The notes beneath the pieces are model-generated. The model worked only from the letters and a program-made list of their open reading frames with translations. It made no database searches and was not told the DNA's origin. From Clostridia bacterium (GTDB lineage: Bacteria; Bacillota; Clostridia; Saccharofermentanales; Saccharofermentanaceae), in the NCBI GenBank assembly GCA_024403775.1, contig JAKSRE010000006.1, positions 31,619-95,618 on the forward strand: a DNA stretch of 64,000 nt, written 5' to 3'. The position numbers and the translations under genes are program-made. Positions 1-9,172 of this stretch are shown here, piece by piece (position 1 is the stretch's first letter; every line of letters starts with the position of its first letter).

Positions 1-1
1 T

Positions 2-1558
2 GAGGCTTCTTTTGAAGAGATAAGAAAGAAGACCGCTATTGTATTCCAAAATCCTGATAACCAGATAGTTGGTGCAACAGTTGAAGAAGATGTAGCTTTT
101 GGACCAGAAAATCTTGGTGTACCAAATCCAGAACTTAGAAATCGCGTAGATGACTGCCTTAAAAAGGTTGGTCTTTACGAATACAGAGAACGTGAATCCT
201 CAAAACTTTCAGGTGGACAGAAGCAGAAGCTTGCAATTGCTGGTGCGCTTGCCATGAAGCCAGAGATTTTAATTCTTGATGAAGCAACTTCCATGCTTGA
301 TCCAATCTCAAGAGATGAGTTTCTCTCACTTGTTGAGAAGCTTACAAAAGAAAACAATATGACACTAATCACAGTTACTCATGACATGAATGAGGCTATG
401 CGTGTTGACCGTGCTATCGTAATGGAGCACGGGAAGATAGTTATGAGCGGGCTTCCACAGGAAATCTTTAGTAGCGAGGAAGAGATAAACCGAATTGGCC
501 TGGAGCTTCCACAGCATATTAAACTTGCAAATGAGATTGCAAGAAGAACCAATATAAACCCAGTAACAGAAGATTACAGAAGTGTTGAAGCAACAGTTGA
601 TTATATTCGTAAAGCTGTAAGTGAAAATCCAGCAAAAAGCAGCGAAGCAGAAGAAAATAGTGAATCTTCTGAGAAAAAAGAAGAACCAAAAGTTATTATG
701 AGTGTAAAAGATCTCACTCATACATATGATAATCGTAAAAAGCCAGTTCTTGATGGTATCAGCTTTAACGTAAGAGAAGGAAGACTAATCGCTCTGATTG
801 GTAAGAGCGGATGTGGTAAGACAACTCTTATATCACATATGAATGCTGTTATGAAGGCAACATCTGGATATGTTGAAGTAATTACAAAAGATGGAAAAGT
901 TTTAAATTCTAGTAATAAAAAAGATATACGTGAGATCAGAAATAATGTTGGTCTGGTATTCCAGTATCCTGAATATCAACTTTTCGAAGAGACTGTATAT
1001 AAAGATGTAGAATATGGTCTCAAAAAGCAGGGAGTTCCTGAGGAAGACCGAAAGAAGATAATTGAGGACACTATCGAGCTGGTTGGCCTTGATAAGAAAC
1101 TTTTGGAGAGAAGTCCGTTTGATTTATCTGGTGGACAGAAGCGCCGCGTGGCAATAGCGGGTGTTCTTGTTATGAAACCAAGAATTTTGGTTCTCGATGA
1201 GCCTGCTGCAGGACTTGATCCAAAGAGTAAGAAAGAGATGTTTAAGATTATTACTAATCTTAAGAAGTCAGGAGTAACAATTATACTCGTATCTCATAAT
1301 ATGGATGATGTAATGAGATATACTGACCGAGTTCTGATTTTAAGTGATGGCAAGACTTTAAAGTCACAGGAGACAAAGAGCAGCTTCAAAGACAGAAAAG
1401 CTCTGGAATCTCTTGGAATTAAAAGACCAGTTCTTCACGAGCTGGTTGAGACTATACTTAATAATTCTGACGATGAGGAACTTAGTGGCAAAATCGCTGC
1501 CATTAAGGATTATTCTGATGCAGTTGAACTGATTATTGAGGAGGGAGTAAAGGCATGA
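2..1558 (+). CDS. ECF transporter ATPase, EcfA1-EcfA2 fusion (5' end cut by window)
   Basis: Energises uptake of vitamins or other micronutrients together with EcfT and exchangeable substrate-binding S components. The frame is already open at base 2, so the start lies upstream. Two complete ABC halves are seen in one polypeptide. The first (to about base 530) has a Q-loop VFQNPDNQ, signature LSGGQKQK and Walker B ILILDEATSMLDP, as in EcfA1. After an acidic Glu/Ser linker (bases 630-690) the second has Walker A GKSGCGKTT, Q-loop VFQYPEYQ, signature LSGGQKRR and Walker B LVLDEPAAGLDP, as in EcfA2. These ATPases are usually two separate genes, so the fusion is notable. It overlaps ecfT by ATGA. 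Substrate unknown; no S component is visible here. Confidence 0.9.
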   Translation, partial: EASFEEIRKKTAIVFQNPDNQIVGATVEEDVAFGPENLGVPNPELRNRVDDCLKKVGLYEYRERESSKLSGGQKQKLAIAGALAMKPEILILDEATSMLDPISRDEFLSLVEKLTKENNMTLITVTHDMNEAMRVDRAIVMEHGKIVMSGLPQEIFSSEEEINRIGLELPQHIKLANEIARRTNINPVTEDYRSVEATVDYIRKAVSENPAKSSEAEENSESSEKKEEPKVIMSVKDLTHTYDNRKKPVLDGISFNVREGRLIALIGKSGCGKTTLISHMNAVMKATSGYVEVITKDGKVLNSSNKKDIREIRNNVGLVFQYPEYQLFEETVYKDVEYGLKKQGVPEEDRKKIIEDTIELVGLDKKLLERSPFDLSGGQKRRVAIAGVLVMKPRILVLDEPAAGLDPKSKKEMFKIITNLKKSGVTIILVSHNMDDVMRYTDRVLILSDGKTLKSQETKSSFKDRKALESLGIKRPVLHELVETILNNSDDEELSGKIAAIKDYSDAVELIIEEGVKA

Positions 1559-2361
1559 ATACAGAGATAAGTCTCGGTCGTTATGTTGAAGGCAACTCAC
1601 TTCTTCACAGACTTGATCCAAGAATAAAAATTATAATGTTTATTCTATATATGGTAGTTGTGTTCTCTGTGTCTAAGAGCATAGTTCTGGCACTTCTGGC
1701 GCTATGCATCATGGGACAGGTAATTATTGCCAGACTTCCACTTAAAGTAATCTGGACAAGTATCACACCTATACTTCCAGTTGCGGTATTTATATTTTTG
1801 ATGAATATTTTTACGATTAAGCAGGGTGACGAACTTTTTAAATACGGAGTTATCGTTATTACTACAGGTGGATTAGCAAAAGCTTTTATCATGAGTATAA
1901 GACTTGTGCTTATGATTGTATCAACAAGCCTTCTTCTTACTCTTACAACTACTCCTCTTAAGATATCAGATGCGATGGAGAGTCTTCTTGCGCCACTTAA
2001 ACTGATTAAGTTTCCAGTGCATGAACTTAGCATGATGATGTCAATTGCATTAAGATTCATACCAACCCTGATTGAAGAGACAGATAAGATAATGAAGGCT
2101 CAGGTCTCAAGAGGCGCGGACTATGACACAGGATCTTTTATAAACAGAATAAAGGGTTATACAACTATACTTATACCACTTCTTATATCAAGCTTTAAAA
2201 GAGCAGATGAGCTTGCAATTGCAATGGATGCACGCTGCTATAACGGTGGTAAGGGAAGAACCAAACTTAATCCTTTAAGAATAAATGAAACAGACATTAT
2301 AACAGGCAGTATCATGACTATTTGTGCTGTGGCACTGCTACTACTGGAGTTTTATTTGTAG
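1555..2361 (+). CDS. ecfT: ECF transporter transmembrane protein EcfT
   Basis: Membrane scaffold that couples the EcfA ATPases to S components during vitamin or cofactor uptake. The 268-residue protein starts with the ATG of an ATGA overlap with the ATPase gene, so the two are translationally coupled. It shows the family N-terminus with LHRLDPRIK, then about five hydrophobic segments, and cytoplasmic coupling-region features near residues 180-235: an SRGAD motif, and AMDARCY close to the end of the cytoplasmic part. Length is normal for EcfT. No terminator follows directly; a weak hairpin lies near 2410-2427. Identity is secure from motif order and context, substrate is not. Confidence 0.92.
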   Translation: MNTEISLGRYVEGNSLLHRLDPRIKIIMFILYMVVVFSVSKSIVLALLALCIMGQVIIARLPLKVIWTSITPILPVAVFIFLMNIFTIKQGDELFKYGVIVITTGGLAKAFIMSIRLVLMIVSTSLLLTLTTTPLKISDAMESLLAPLKLIKFPVHELSMMMSIALRFIPTLIEETDKIMKAQVSRGADYDTGSFINRIKGYTTILIPLLISSFKRADELAIAMDARCYNGGKGRTKLNPLRINETDIITGSIMTICAVALLLLEFYL

Positions 2362-2495
2362 TAGAACTACTAAATTAAAATTTGATATGTTAAAATGTTT
2401 GTTGCAAAGGACTTTTAGATAAAAGTCAGATAAATAGCAGAAAACTTACAGCCAAGTGACATTGCTGTATAAATTTATAAAAAGTGAGGCGGACT

Positions 2496-3470
2496 ATGGA
2501 ATACTATGTAGGTATCGATTTGGGTGGAACAAATATCAAGGCCGGTGTTGTTACTGATACTGGTGAGATGATTAATAAGAAGTCAATCAAGACTAATGCT
2601 GAGCGTCCAATGGAAGCAATCATCAATGATATGGGTACTCTTGCAAAGAGTGTTATTGAAGATGCTAAGCTCAATCTTAAAGATATTAAGGCAATTGGTA
2701 TCGGTTCTCCAGGAACACCAGATAACAAAGAAGGTATCCTTGTTTATTCAAACAATCTTCCATTTAATATGGCTCCAATGAGAAAGCTTATCAGAGAAGT
2801 AGTTGATCTTCCTGTATATATTGATAATGATGCTAACTGTGCTGGTATGGCAGAGGCAGTAGCTGGTGCCGCTAAGGGTGTTAAGAACTCAGTAACAATC
2901 ACTCTTGGTACAGGTATCGGTGCTGGTGTAATCGTTAATGGCAGAATCTATTCTGGCTTTAACCAGGCTGGTTCAGAGTTTGGTCATACTGTATTGGTAT
3001 CAGGCGGTGAGCCATGTTCATGTGGACGCAAGGGCTGCTTTGAGAAGTACGGTTCAGCTACAGCACTTGGAAGACTTACAAAAGAGGCTGCAGACAAGAA
3101 CCCAGATTCTAAGCTCAATGATGTAATTAAGTCTGAGGGTAAAATTAATGCAAAGATTGCTTTTAAGGCAATGCGCATGGGTGATGAGGTAGCAAAGGAA
3201 GTAGTTGAGACATATACAGATTATCTTGCAGACGGTCTTGCTAATGTTATTAATGCATTTATGCCAGAAGTTCTTGTAATTGGTGGTGGTGTATGTAACG
3301 AGGGTGATCCACTCCTTATCCCACTTCAGGAGAAGACAATGTCACGTCCATATTTTGGACCTGGTGTAAAGAAGACTGTTATTAAGCTCGCTGAGATGGG
3401 TAATGACGCTGGTATCGTTGGCGCAGCAATGATGGGTAAGTCATGCTACGATGACGGAATTCAGGGTTAA
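2496..3470 (+). CDS. glcK: ROK-family glucokinase
   Basis: Phosphorylates glucose with ATP to glucose-6-phosphate, feeding glycolysis. The start is placed at ATG 2496, which has a GAGGCGG ribosome site just upstream; a GTG at 2484 would sit inside that site. The 324-residue protein begins with the phosphate-binding motif DLGGTNIKAG, followed by GIGSPGTPD, the sugar-binding DNDANCAGMAE, and LGTGIGAGVI. It has the ROK zinc site, a CSCGRKGCFE-type cluster near residue 175, with the preceding EFGHT histidine. A terminator follows at 3506-3534, so it appears monocistronic. In a fibre degrader it would act on glucose released from cellodextrins. ROK members can be regulators, but no helix-turn-helix is present here. 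Confidence 0.9.
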   Translation: MEYYVGIDLGGTNIKAGVVTDTGEMINKKSIKTNAERPMEAIINDMGTLAKSVIEDAKLNLKDIKAIGIGSPGTPDNKEGILVYSNNLPFNMAPMRKLIREVVDLPVYIDNDANCAGMAEAVAGAAKGVKNSVTITLGTGIGAGVIVNGRIYSGFNQAGSEFGHTVLVSGGEPCSCGRKGCFEKYGSATALGRLTKEAADKNPDSKLNDVIKSEGKINAKIAFKAMRMGDEVAKEVVETYTDYLADGLANVINAFMPEVLVIGGGVCNEGDPLLIPLQEKTMSRPYFGPGVKKTVIKLAEMGNDAGIVGAAMMGKSCYDDGIQG

Positions 3471-3505
3471 TAGTTGATAATAATACAACAAGATATTAAG
3501 ATAAT

Positions 3506-3534
3506 AAGGTCGCTTGGTTCTCTTGCGACCTTTT
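3506..3534 (+). terminator. Rho-independent terminator after glcK
   Basis: A GGTCGC / GCGACC stem flanked by A and T residues, with an 11-nt loop, is followed by TTTT 35 bp after the glucokinase stop codon. Confidence 0.75.
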
Positions 3535-3570
3535 ATATTTGTATTTGAATAGATTTGCAGGAGTTTTTTA

Positions 3571-4317
3571 ATGGCTTTTCGAGTATTTTTGGTAACTGAA
3601 TACGATGGAACAGATTTTGTTGGATATCAGTTTCAGAATAATGGTCGTTCTGTTCAGGGTGAACTGAATAGAGCCTTGTCGGAGGTTTATAAAACTGAGA
3701 TAAAGACCGTAGGCTGCTCGAGAACTGATGCTGGTGTTCATGCCAGAGGCCACGTAAGCCATGCAGATGTTCCTTTTAAAATTCCTGAAGATAAAATCCC
3801 TTATGCGATTAACAGCTTTCTTCCAGAAGATATAGCAATAAAAAGAGCTTACTATGTGGAGGATACGATTTCTGCGAGATTTGATACCAAGGGCAAGCGT
3901 TACTGCTATAGGATTTATGGAGGCGATACAAGAAGTCCGCTTCTGTCAAGATATGCATTATATGTGCCATTTAAGTTCGATGTAGATAAAATGAAGGAGG
4001 CCGCTAAGTATTTTTTTGGTGAATATGACTTTGCTTCATTTTGTGCTTCAGGCGGAAGCCAGCTTACTACAGTAAGGAAAGTGAACGAAGTTAAAGTTGA
4101 ATACTCCAAGACACAAAAAGAAGTATTGGAGATTACCGTTCGTGGTGAAGCTTTCCTTTATAATATGGTTCGAATTATATCCGGGACTTTACTCGAGGTT
4201 GGAACAGGAAAGTTCTCTCCTGAAGACATCCCTAAGATTATAAGTGCTTGTGACAGAAAGGCTGCTGGTCGCACTTTACCAGCAAATGGTCTTACTCTCG
4301 AAGAGGTTTACTACTGA
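3571..4317 (+). CDS. truA: tRNA pseudouridine(38-40) synthase TruA
   Basis: Converts uridines 38-40 in the anticodon arm of many tRNAs to pseudouridine. The 248-residue protein has the TruA N-terminus with YDGTDFVGYQ and the catalytic aspartate in the motif GCSRTDAGVHARGH (Asp53). Further on are FDTKGKRYCYRI and the C-terminal LYNMVRIISGTL, all characteristic of the family. Length is normal. The ATG at 3571 has a GCAGGAG ribosome site. It lies between the glcK terminator and a separate promoter for the next gene, so it may be transcribed alone. Confidence 0.95.
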   Translation: MAFRVFLVTEYDGTDFVGYQFQNNGRSVQGELNRALSEVYKTEIKTVGCSRTDAGVHARGHVSHADVPFKIPEDKIPYAINSFLPEDIAIKRAYYVEDTISARFDTKGKRYCYRIYGGDTRSPLLSRYALYVPFKFDVDKMKEAAKYFFGEYDFASFCASGGSQLTTVRKVNEVKVEYSKTQKEVLEITVRGEAFLYNMVRIISGTLLEVGTGKFSPEDIPKIISACDRKAAGRTLPANGLTLEEVYY

Positions 4318-4336
4318 TTTTTCGTGAGTTTGAAGT

Positions 4337-4365
4337 TTGTTTTAGGAAATAGGATTTTGTATAAT
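4337..4365 (+). promoter_or_regulatory. Predicted sigma-A promoter of the amidohydrolase-tsaEB-rimI operon
   Basis: TTGTTT (4337-4342) and TATAAT (4360-4365) are separated by exactly 17 bp, 40 bp upstream of the ATG at 4405. A TTTGCGAAAG element lies in the predicted 5' UTR at 4386-4395; similar elements recur near other starts in the window. Confidence 0.65.
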
Positions 4366-4404
4366 TGTTCACGGAATTTATTTAGTTTGCGAAAGTGAAA
4401 TGCT

Positions 4405-5214
4405 ATGGAAAATATAGGTTTACAAATATTTGATGCACATTGTCATATCTATCCAGATAAGATTGCTCCAAGAGCAATTGAGGGAATTAAAAGTTTTTAT
4501 GACATTGAGACAAATTCATTAGATGGAACGGTAAATGGTCTCATAAGAAGTGGAAATGCGGCTGGAATAACGGGATTTCTCGTTCATTCTGTATCAACAA
4601 CACCTCAGCAGGTCAGATCAATAAATGAATTTATTTCTTCCGAGGTGAAGAAACATAAAGAATTTGTAGGTTTTGGAACGATTCATCCAGACAGTGAGAA
4701 TATCGAGGAGGATGTGGAACACCTGATAAGTCTTGGACTTAAGGGAGTAAAACTTCATCCTGATTTTCAGCAGTTTGGACTTGATACAAGAAAAGCCGTT
4801 GAGATTGGTTCCATTCTTGAAGGTCGTCTTCCAGTATTAGTGCACTGTGGTGACAGCAGATATAATTTTTCAAATCCACCTCAGATGCGTAAGTTCCTTG
4901 ATGAACTCCCAAATCTTACTGTGATAGGCGCACACTTTGGCGGATGGGGTAAATGGGATGAGGCAGCTGAGATTCTTTCTGGAAGCAAGAACTTATATGT
5001 TGATTCATCATCGACTTTCTATCTTAACAGTCTGGAAAATACAAAACGTCTGGTTAAGAAGTTTGGATGTGAGAGAATACTTTTCGGAACGGATTATCCT
5101 ATGTGGGAGCCTAAGCCAGACTTAGACAGACTTCATGAATTGGGATTAACTTTTGAGGAAGAGCGCATGATTCTCTATGAGAATGCAGCTAAGTTATTAG
5201 ATTTAGAGGAATAA
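4405..5214 (+). CDS. Amidohydrolase-family metal-dependent hydrolase
   Basis: A TIM-barrel hydrolase of the amidohydrolase-2 type. The metal ligands visible are the N-terminal pair in DAHCHIYPD (His12, His14), a His in KLHPDF, a His in VHCGD, a His in IGAHFGG and the Asp in FGTDYP near the C-terminus. The 269-residue length fits this group, which includes decarboxylases and lactone or amide hydrolases, so the substrate cannot be assigned. It is probably cytoplasmic (no signal peptide). It is the first gene of a tight run: tsaE begins 1 bp after its stop. The linkage with the tRNA t6A genes looks like an operon of convenience rather than a pathway. Confidence 0.75.
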   Translation: MENIGLQIFDAHCHIYPDKIAPRAIEGIKSFYDIETNSLDGTVNGLIRSGNAAGITGFLVHSVSTTPQQVRSINEFISSEVKKHKEFVGFGTIHPDSENIEEDVEHLISLGLKGVKLHPDFQQFGLDTRKAVEIGSILEGRLPVLVHCGDSRYNFSNPPQMRKFLDELPNLTVIGAHFGGWGKWDEAAEILSGSKNLYVDSSSTFYLNSLENTKRLVKKFGCERILFGTDYPMWEPKPDLDRLHELGLTFEEERMILYENAAKLLDLEE

Positions 5215-5215
5215 A

Positions 5216-5662
5216 ATGGTGAGCAGCAGCAAGATTTATAAGACAACTTCACCTGAAGAGACAGAGAGAATCGGAAGGGAATTAGCAAAAACTTTGAAGT
5301 CAGGCGATATCATTACGCTTGATGGAGATCTTGGCGCAGGAAAGACTGTTTTCACACGAGGAGTTACCTCTGGCCTTAATATTGAGGCTCATGTATGTTC
5401 TCCAACATACACTATTGTTAATGAATATATTGGTAAGGAGAATAGCATTCTTCCTGCTGTTTTTCATTTTGATACATACAGACTGACTGGTTCAGATGAC
5501 TTTTATGACAGTGGTCTTGAAGAATATCTTTATAGAGATGGAATCTGTGTTATTGAATGGAGTAGTATTATTAAAGAAGTCCTTGATGAACTTCAGGAAA
5601 GAAATATTATCAGAATTGAGATCACTGGTAACGGCGACGACAGAACGATTACTATTAGCTAA
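5216..5662 (+). CDS. tsaE: tRNA threonylcarbamoyladenosine biosynthesis ATPase TsaE
   Basis: ATPase partner of the TsaB-TsaD complex that makes the t6A37 modification of ANN-decoding tRNAs. The 148-residue protein carries Walker A GDLGAGKTVFTRG and the family motif SPTYTIVNEY. Later motifs are FHFDTYRL and VIEWSS. The ATG at 5216 lies 1 bp after the upstream stop with AGAGG before it; a GTG at 5219 is an alternative. It is followed by tsaB and rimI, a classical bacterial order. The tsaD gene is not in this window. Confidence 0.93.
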   Translation: MVSSSKIYKTTSPEETERIGRELAKTLKSGDIITLDGDLGAGKTVFTRGVTSGLNIEAHVCSPTYTIVNEYIGKENSILPAVFHFDTYRLTGSDDFYDSGLEEYLYRDGICVIEWSSIIKEVLDELQERNIIRIEITGNGDDRTITIS

Positions 5663-5673
5663 GAGAGGCAGAT

Positions 5674-6399
5674 ATGAAGTGTTTGATAATGGATACAAGT
5701 AATACAACCTGTTCAGCGGGTGTGTATGAAGATAAAAAAGAATTGTCTTACAGATTAAGCCTTGAGACACGTACGCATTCTGAGACTTTTATGCCTCTTG
5801 TTCATGAGGTTATGGAAGAAGCGAAGACTAAGTATGAAGATCTGTCCTACTATGGAATAACTGTAGGTCCTGGCTCTTTTACGGGAATTCGAATTGGAAT
5901 GGCTTTTGTGAAGGGCTTGGCTTCAGTAAATTCAATACCATGTGTTCCAGTATCTTCTGTTGATGCTTTGGCAAGAAGCGTTGAGGTGGTGGATACTCCT
6001 ATTGAGTCTACTATTTTAATCTCCTGTTTTGAGGCACGTAATAACCGCGTCTTTGCAGGTGTATTTAAAGCAGATGATTATATGAGAATTATTCCTGATA
6101 ATGCATATAACAGCGATGAGCTGATTGGTATTTTATTGAAGCTCTCTAATCTTGATAAGACCAGCTTTATTGTTCTTGGAAATGGTGCTGATACTGTTCG
6201 TAAGGCAGTTGAGCGTAATGAGTTTGATAAAAAGATTAAGTATATAGATTATGCTTCAGGCGCAGTAATTCTTCCAAAGGGCGTTATGAAGGCTTCGCAG
6301 GCGATTATCGATAGTGGTTTTCAGCCAATATCAGCTCTGGAATTAGAGCCTGTATATTGTGCCAAGGCTCAGGCCGAACGCCTTCGTTCAAGTAAGTAA
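5674..6399 (+). CDS. tsaB: tRNA threonylcarbamoyladenosine biosynthesis protein TsaB
   Basis: An inactive ASKHA-fold paralogue of TsaD that scaffolds TsaD and TsaE during t6A synthesis. The 241-residue protein opens with MDTSNTTCSAGVY, shows THSETFMPLV, and has the family signature GITVGPGSFTGIRIG followed by AFVKGLA. Spacing to tsaE is 11 bp with an AGAGAGG ribosome site, and rimI follows 10 bp after its stop. Normal length. Assignment is firm from motifs and operon order. Confidence 0.93.
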   Translation: MKCLIMDTSNTTCSAGVYEDKKELSYRLSLETRTHSETFMPLVHEVMEEAKTKYEDLSYYGITVGPGSFTGIRIGMAFVKGLASVNSIPCVPVSSVDALARSVEVVDTPIESTILISCFEARNNRVFAGVFKADDYMRIIPDNAYNSDELIGILLKLSNLDKTSFIVLGNGADTVRKAVERNEFDKKIKYIDYASGAVILPKGVMKASQAIIDSGFQPISALELEPVYCAKAQAERLRSSK

Positions 6400-6409
6400 A
6401 GAGGTATCT

Positions 6410-6865
6410 GTGGCAGCTGAAATTAAATTTTTACAGGCATTACCAGAAGATGCAGAAGAATTAAGCATACTTGAAAGCAATAATATGAAGCACCCATGGA
6501 ATAAAGAGATGATTCTTGAGGTACTGGAAAATCCGCGTGGCGGTGCTATCAAGGCGGTCGACAACGATGGCATAATTGTTGGCTATGTTAATTACACCTA
6601 TATTTTTGAAGAGTTGGAGATAGGAAATCTTTGTGTAGATACCACTTATAGAAGACAGGGTATAGCACAAAAGTTACTTGAAGAACTATTTACATTTTCT
6701 TCCGCTAATGGCGTTGAGAAGGTTTTCCTTGAAGTATCTTCTCAGAATGAACCAGCGCATAAGCTTTATATTAAGTGTGGTTTTGAAGAGATTAATGTCA
6801 GAAAGAATTACTATGGGAGTAATGACCATGCAATAATCATGTGCTTCGAAAAGCGTAAATTATAG
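6410..6865 (+). CDS. rimI: Ribosomal protein S18-alanine N-acetyltransferase RimI
   Basis: GNAT-fold acetyltransferase expected to acetylate the N-terminus of ribosomal protein S18. I start it at GTG 6410, preceded by AAAGAGG. Longer frames reach back into tsaB and lack a ribosome site. The resulting 151-residue protein has the acetyl-CoA loop RRQGIAQKLL, preceded by the strand GNLCVDTTY, and the RimI-typical EVSSQNEPAHKLY and CGFEEINVRKNYY segments. Third gene of the tsaE-tsaB-rimI run. Confidence 0.9.
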   Translation: MAAEIKFLQALPEDAEELSILESNNMKHPWNKEMILEVLENPRGGAIKAVDNDGIIVGYVNYTYIFEELEIGNLCVDTTYRRQGIAQKLLEELFTFSSANGVEKVFLEVSSQNEPAHKLYIKCGFEEINVRKNYYGSNDHAIIMCFEKRKL

Positions 6866-6944
6866 AAATCTTAACTTTTATATCAAAAATAAGTGGTATC
6901 ATATTCAAGTTGTATAAGTAAAAAAAGACTCGGAGGGGAAGAGA

Positions 6945-9065
6945 GTGGAGAGAATTAAGAAATTAACATCAATAGTACTTATGCTTACTATAGTATTTAG
7001 TACCATTTTTACTTTATCAGATTTTGAAGTTGAGGCAGCAACTGCGGATGTTGCTTTAACTGCTGAGAATTTTCCAGATGAGGAATTCCGTAAGTATATT
7101 CAGGCCTTTGATACAAATGGCGATAAAGTTCTTCAGGTAGATGAGTTGAATGCAGTAAAGAAGATAGCTATTGCTTCTGATAGCAAAGTTAAAGATATTA
7201 CTGGTGTAAAATACTTTACAGAGATAACCGAACTTCGTGTTGAGAATAAACTTGTAACTAAAGTAAATCTCGATAGAATAAATACTAAGCTTACCAAGAT
7301 AGTAATTAAAGAATCAGGTGTTACTTCACTTACTTTAGGTTATAGAAGTAAGCTTAAGGTTCTTTCCTGCTATGATGCACCGCTTAAATCATTAAATGTG
7401 TTGGGCTGTCCTAATCTTTATTATCTTGATATAGGTGCAAACTGCCCAATTACAAGTATAGATATATCTTTCTGCCCACTTATTCTTGAAACTATGGAGA
7501 ATGGTAAATATGCTGAGTTCACATATTCAAATTCTTATACGTTAGATGTAAATGGAACAAATCATTATTTTAGAATTTCTGTTGCAAATTTGAAGAATAT
7601 TATTATAGAACACCCAGATGGGGCCATACCTTTAACAACTCAGTTTTTTAAGGATTTCAGATTAAGAAATTACTTGAAGCCATATGATATTGATTCAAAT
7701 GGATATCTTGATCCAACTGAACTTTCTTTAGTTAAAAGTATTATTATTAAAGAGAATGACAGTAGCTACGTTAATATAGCCAATTTGGCAGGAATTGAGT
7801 ATTTGCCAGAACTTAAAACAATAGAGTGCGGAAGTTCAACCAAACTTAAGTCTGTAAACGTATCTTCTAATCCAAAACTTGAGACTCTGTTACTCTCGAA
7901 TACTATTATTGAAGAGTTGGATTTAAGTAATAATGCGATGCTGAAGTACCTCAATCTCACAAATGTCAGTGGAATTATTGAGATTGATGTAAGCGGCTGT
8001 CCTAACTTATCATATCTGGATTTAACCAATACAGGAGTTACTATGGTAGATATTAGTAATAATCCTATTCTTGTAAACCTGGTTAAAAATACAACAGTGT
8101 GCTATTCTGACGTTGAGACACATAATATCGATATGTATGGTAGAAGCGATAGCACTGAATTTCTTGCAATAAACCATAATGGTAATGTAGTAACCCCGGC
8201 TTCACAGCAGGAACCATCAAATCCTACATCAGCTCCGGTGAGTGGTGGAGAAACTCCAACAAATGCTCCAACTAACTACTATAACGGTGCTATTCCAACT
8301 GATGCTCCTACGCCAGAACCACTATATGAAGTTGGTGTTTTTGTAGAGCGTTGTTACAGAATTACAATGGATAGACAGCCTGATGCTGAAAGTTATGATC
8401 AGTGGGTATGGATGCTTAAGAACGGAAAGATCTGTGCGGCTCAGGTGGCATATTCCTTCTTATATAGTCAAGAATATATTGAAAAAGATACGGACAATAA
8501 AGATTATATCTTGGAATTATATGATTTGTTTTTTGGAAGAACGCCTTCTGGAAATGAACTTAATGACTGGTATGCCGTGTTGGCACAGCAGCAGCAGACT
8601 AGAGAAGAAGTATTTTTTGCATTTGCAAATTCGATAGAGTTCCAAAACCTCTGTAAGCAATATGGTGTGCCAGCAGGAAGCTATATAATGGGCTTGCCGA
8701 ACAGTTTACAAATAGGAACCAATTGTTTTGTATCCAGACTTTACAGAATCTGTCTTAGTCGTGAACCTGATATCGAAAGCCAGATTGGCTGGGTTCAGAA
8801 ACTGGTTAGTGGTGAAGTAAGTGGAACACAAATATCTTATGGCTTCATTTTCAGCCCTGAGTTTGTTAATAGAAATCTGTCCAACGAAGAGTACGTAGCC
8901 TACCTTTACAGAGCGTTTTTTGGACGTGAACCAGATCTTGACGGATTTAATGGCTGGGTGAATGATTTGTATAATGGAGTGAAGACGAGAGAAGAGGTTT
9001 TCTCTGGCTTTACTGGCTCAGCCGAGTTTTATAATTTGTGTGCAGAGTATGGAATAAATCCATAA
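6945..9065 (+). CDS. Secreted leucine-rich-repeat protein with C-terminal DUF4214 modules
   Basis: Large surface or secreted protein of 706 residues. It starts at GTG 6945 with GGAGGGG upstream. A signal peptide (basic MERIKK, hydrophobic core, cleavage near residue 31) is followed by a calcium-loop-like unit NFPDEEFRKYI...FDTNGDKVLQVDEL at about residues 45-75, repeated near 235-265. Irregular leucine-rich repeats surround both. A Pro/Thr/Ala linker (about 420-460) leads to four half-repeats of the DUF4214 type, each with a pattern like GREPDLDGFNGWV, and the protein ends LCAEYGINP. The ending closely matches two other proteins at 14.0 and 15.9 kb. Leucine-rich repeats suggest binding; DUF4214 has no settled function but is common in exported proteins. 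No wall anchor is visible. Role in adhesion is inference. Confidence 0.8.
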   Translation: MERIKKLTSIVLMLTIVFSTIFTLSDFEVEAATADVALTAENFPDEEFRKYIQAFDTNGDKVLQVDELNAVKKIAIASDSKVKDITGVKYFTEITELRVENKLVTKVNLDRINTKLTKIVIKESGVTSLTLGYRSKLKVLSCYDAPLKSLNVLGCPNLYYLDIGANCPITSIDISFCPLILETMENGKYAEFTYSNSYTLDVNGTNHYFRISVANLKNIIIEHPDGAIPLTTQFFKDFRLRNYLKPYDIDSNGYLDPTELSLVKSIIIKENDSSYVNIANLAGIEYLPELKTIECGSSTKLKSVNVSSNPKLETLLLSNTIIEELDLSNNAMLKYLNLTNVSGIIEIDVSGCPNLSYLDLTNTGVTMVDISNNPILVNLVKNTTVCYSDVETHNIDMYGRSDSTEFLAINHNGNVVTPASQQEPSNPTSAPVSGGETPTNAPTNYYNGAIPTDAPTPEPLYEVGVFVERCYRITMDRQPDAESYDQWVWMLKNGKICAAQVAYSFLYSQEYIEKDTDNKDYILELYDLFFGRTPSGNELNDWYAVLAQQQQTREEVFFAFANSIEFQNLCKQYGVPAGSYIMGLPNSLQIGTNCFVSRLYRICLSREPDIESQIGWVQKLVSGEVSGTQISYGFIFSPEFVNRNLSNEEYVAYLYRAFFGREPDLDGFNGWVNDLYNGVKTREEVFSGFTGSAEFYNLCAEYGINP

Positions 9066-9086
9066 GAATAATTAGTAAATAATATA

Positions 9087-9114
9087 AAGGGGTTATCTTA
9101 AGAATAACCCCTTT
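9087..9114 (+). terminator. Terminator after the LRR-DUF4214 gene
   Basis: AAGGGGTTAT / ATAACCCCTT perfect stem with a short loop, followed by TTTT, 20 bp downstream of the stop codon. Confidence 0.85.
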
Positions 9115-9135
9115 TATCTATTCAAAAATCAGGCA

Positions 9136-9166
9136 TAAAAAAACGATTGCTTTGTTAAGCAATCGT
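9136..9166 (-). terminator. Terminator of tRNA-Gly
   Basis: Perfect 10-bp stem (9143-9152 with 9157-9166) and tetraloop. On the minus strand it is followed by a run of seven T (A-run at 9137-9143), immediately downstream of the tRNA 3' end. Confidence 0.85.
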
Positions 9167-9172
9167 CTTAGG

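Noticed and set aside
365..721. Minus-strand frame of 118 codons opposite the ECF ATPase
   Set aside because: Shadow of a well-supported gene on the other strand, without a ribosome site or recognisable motifs.
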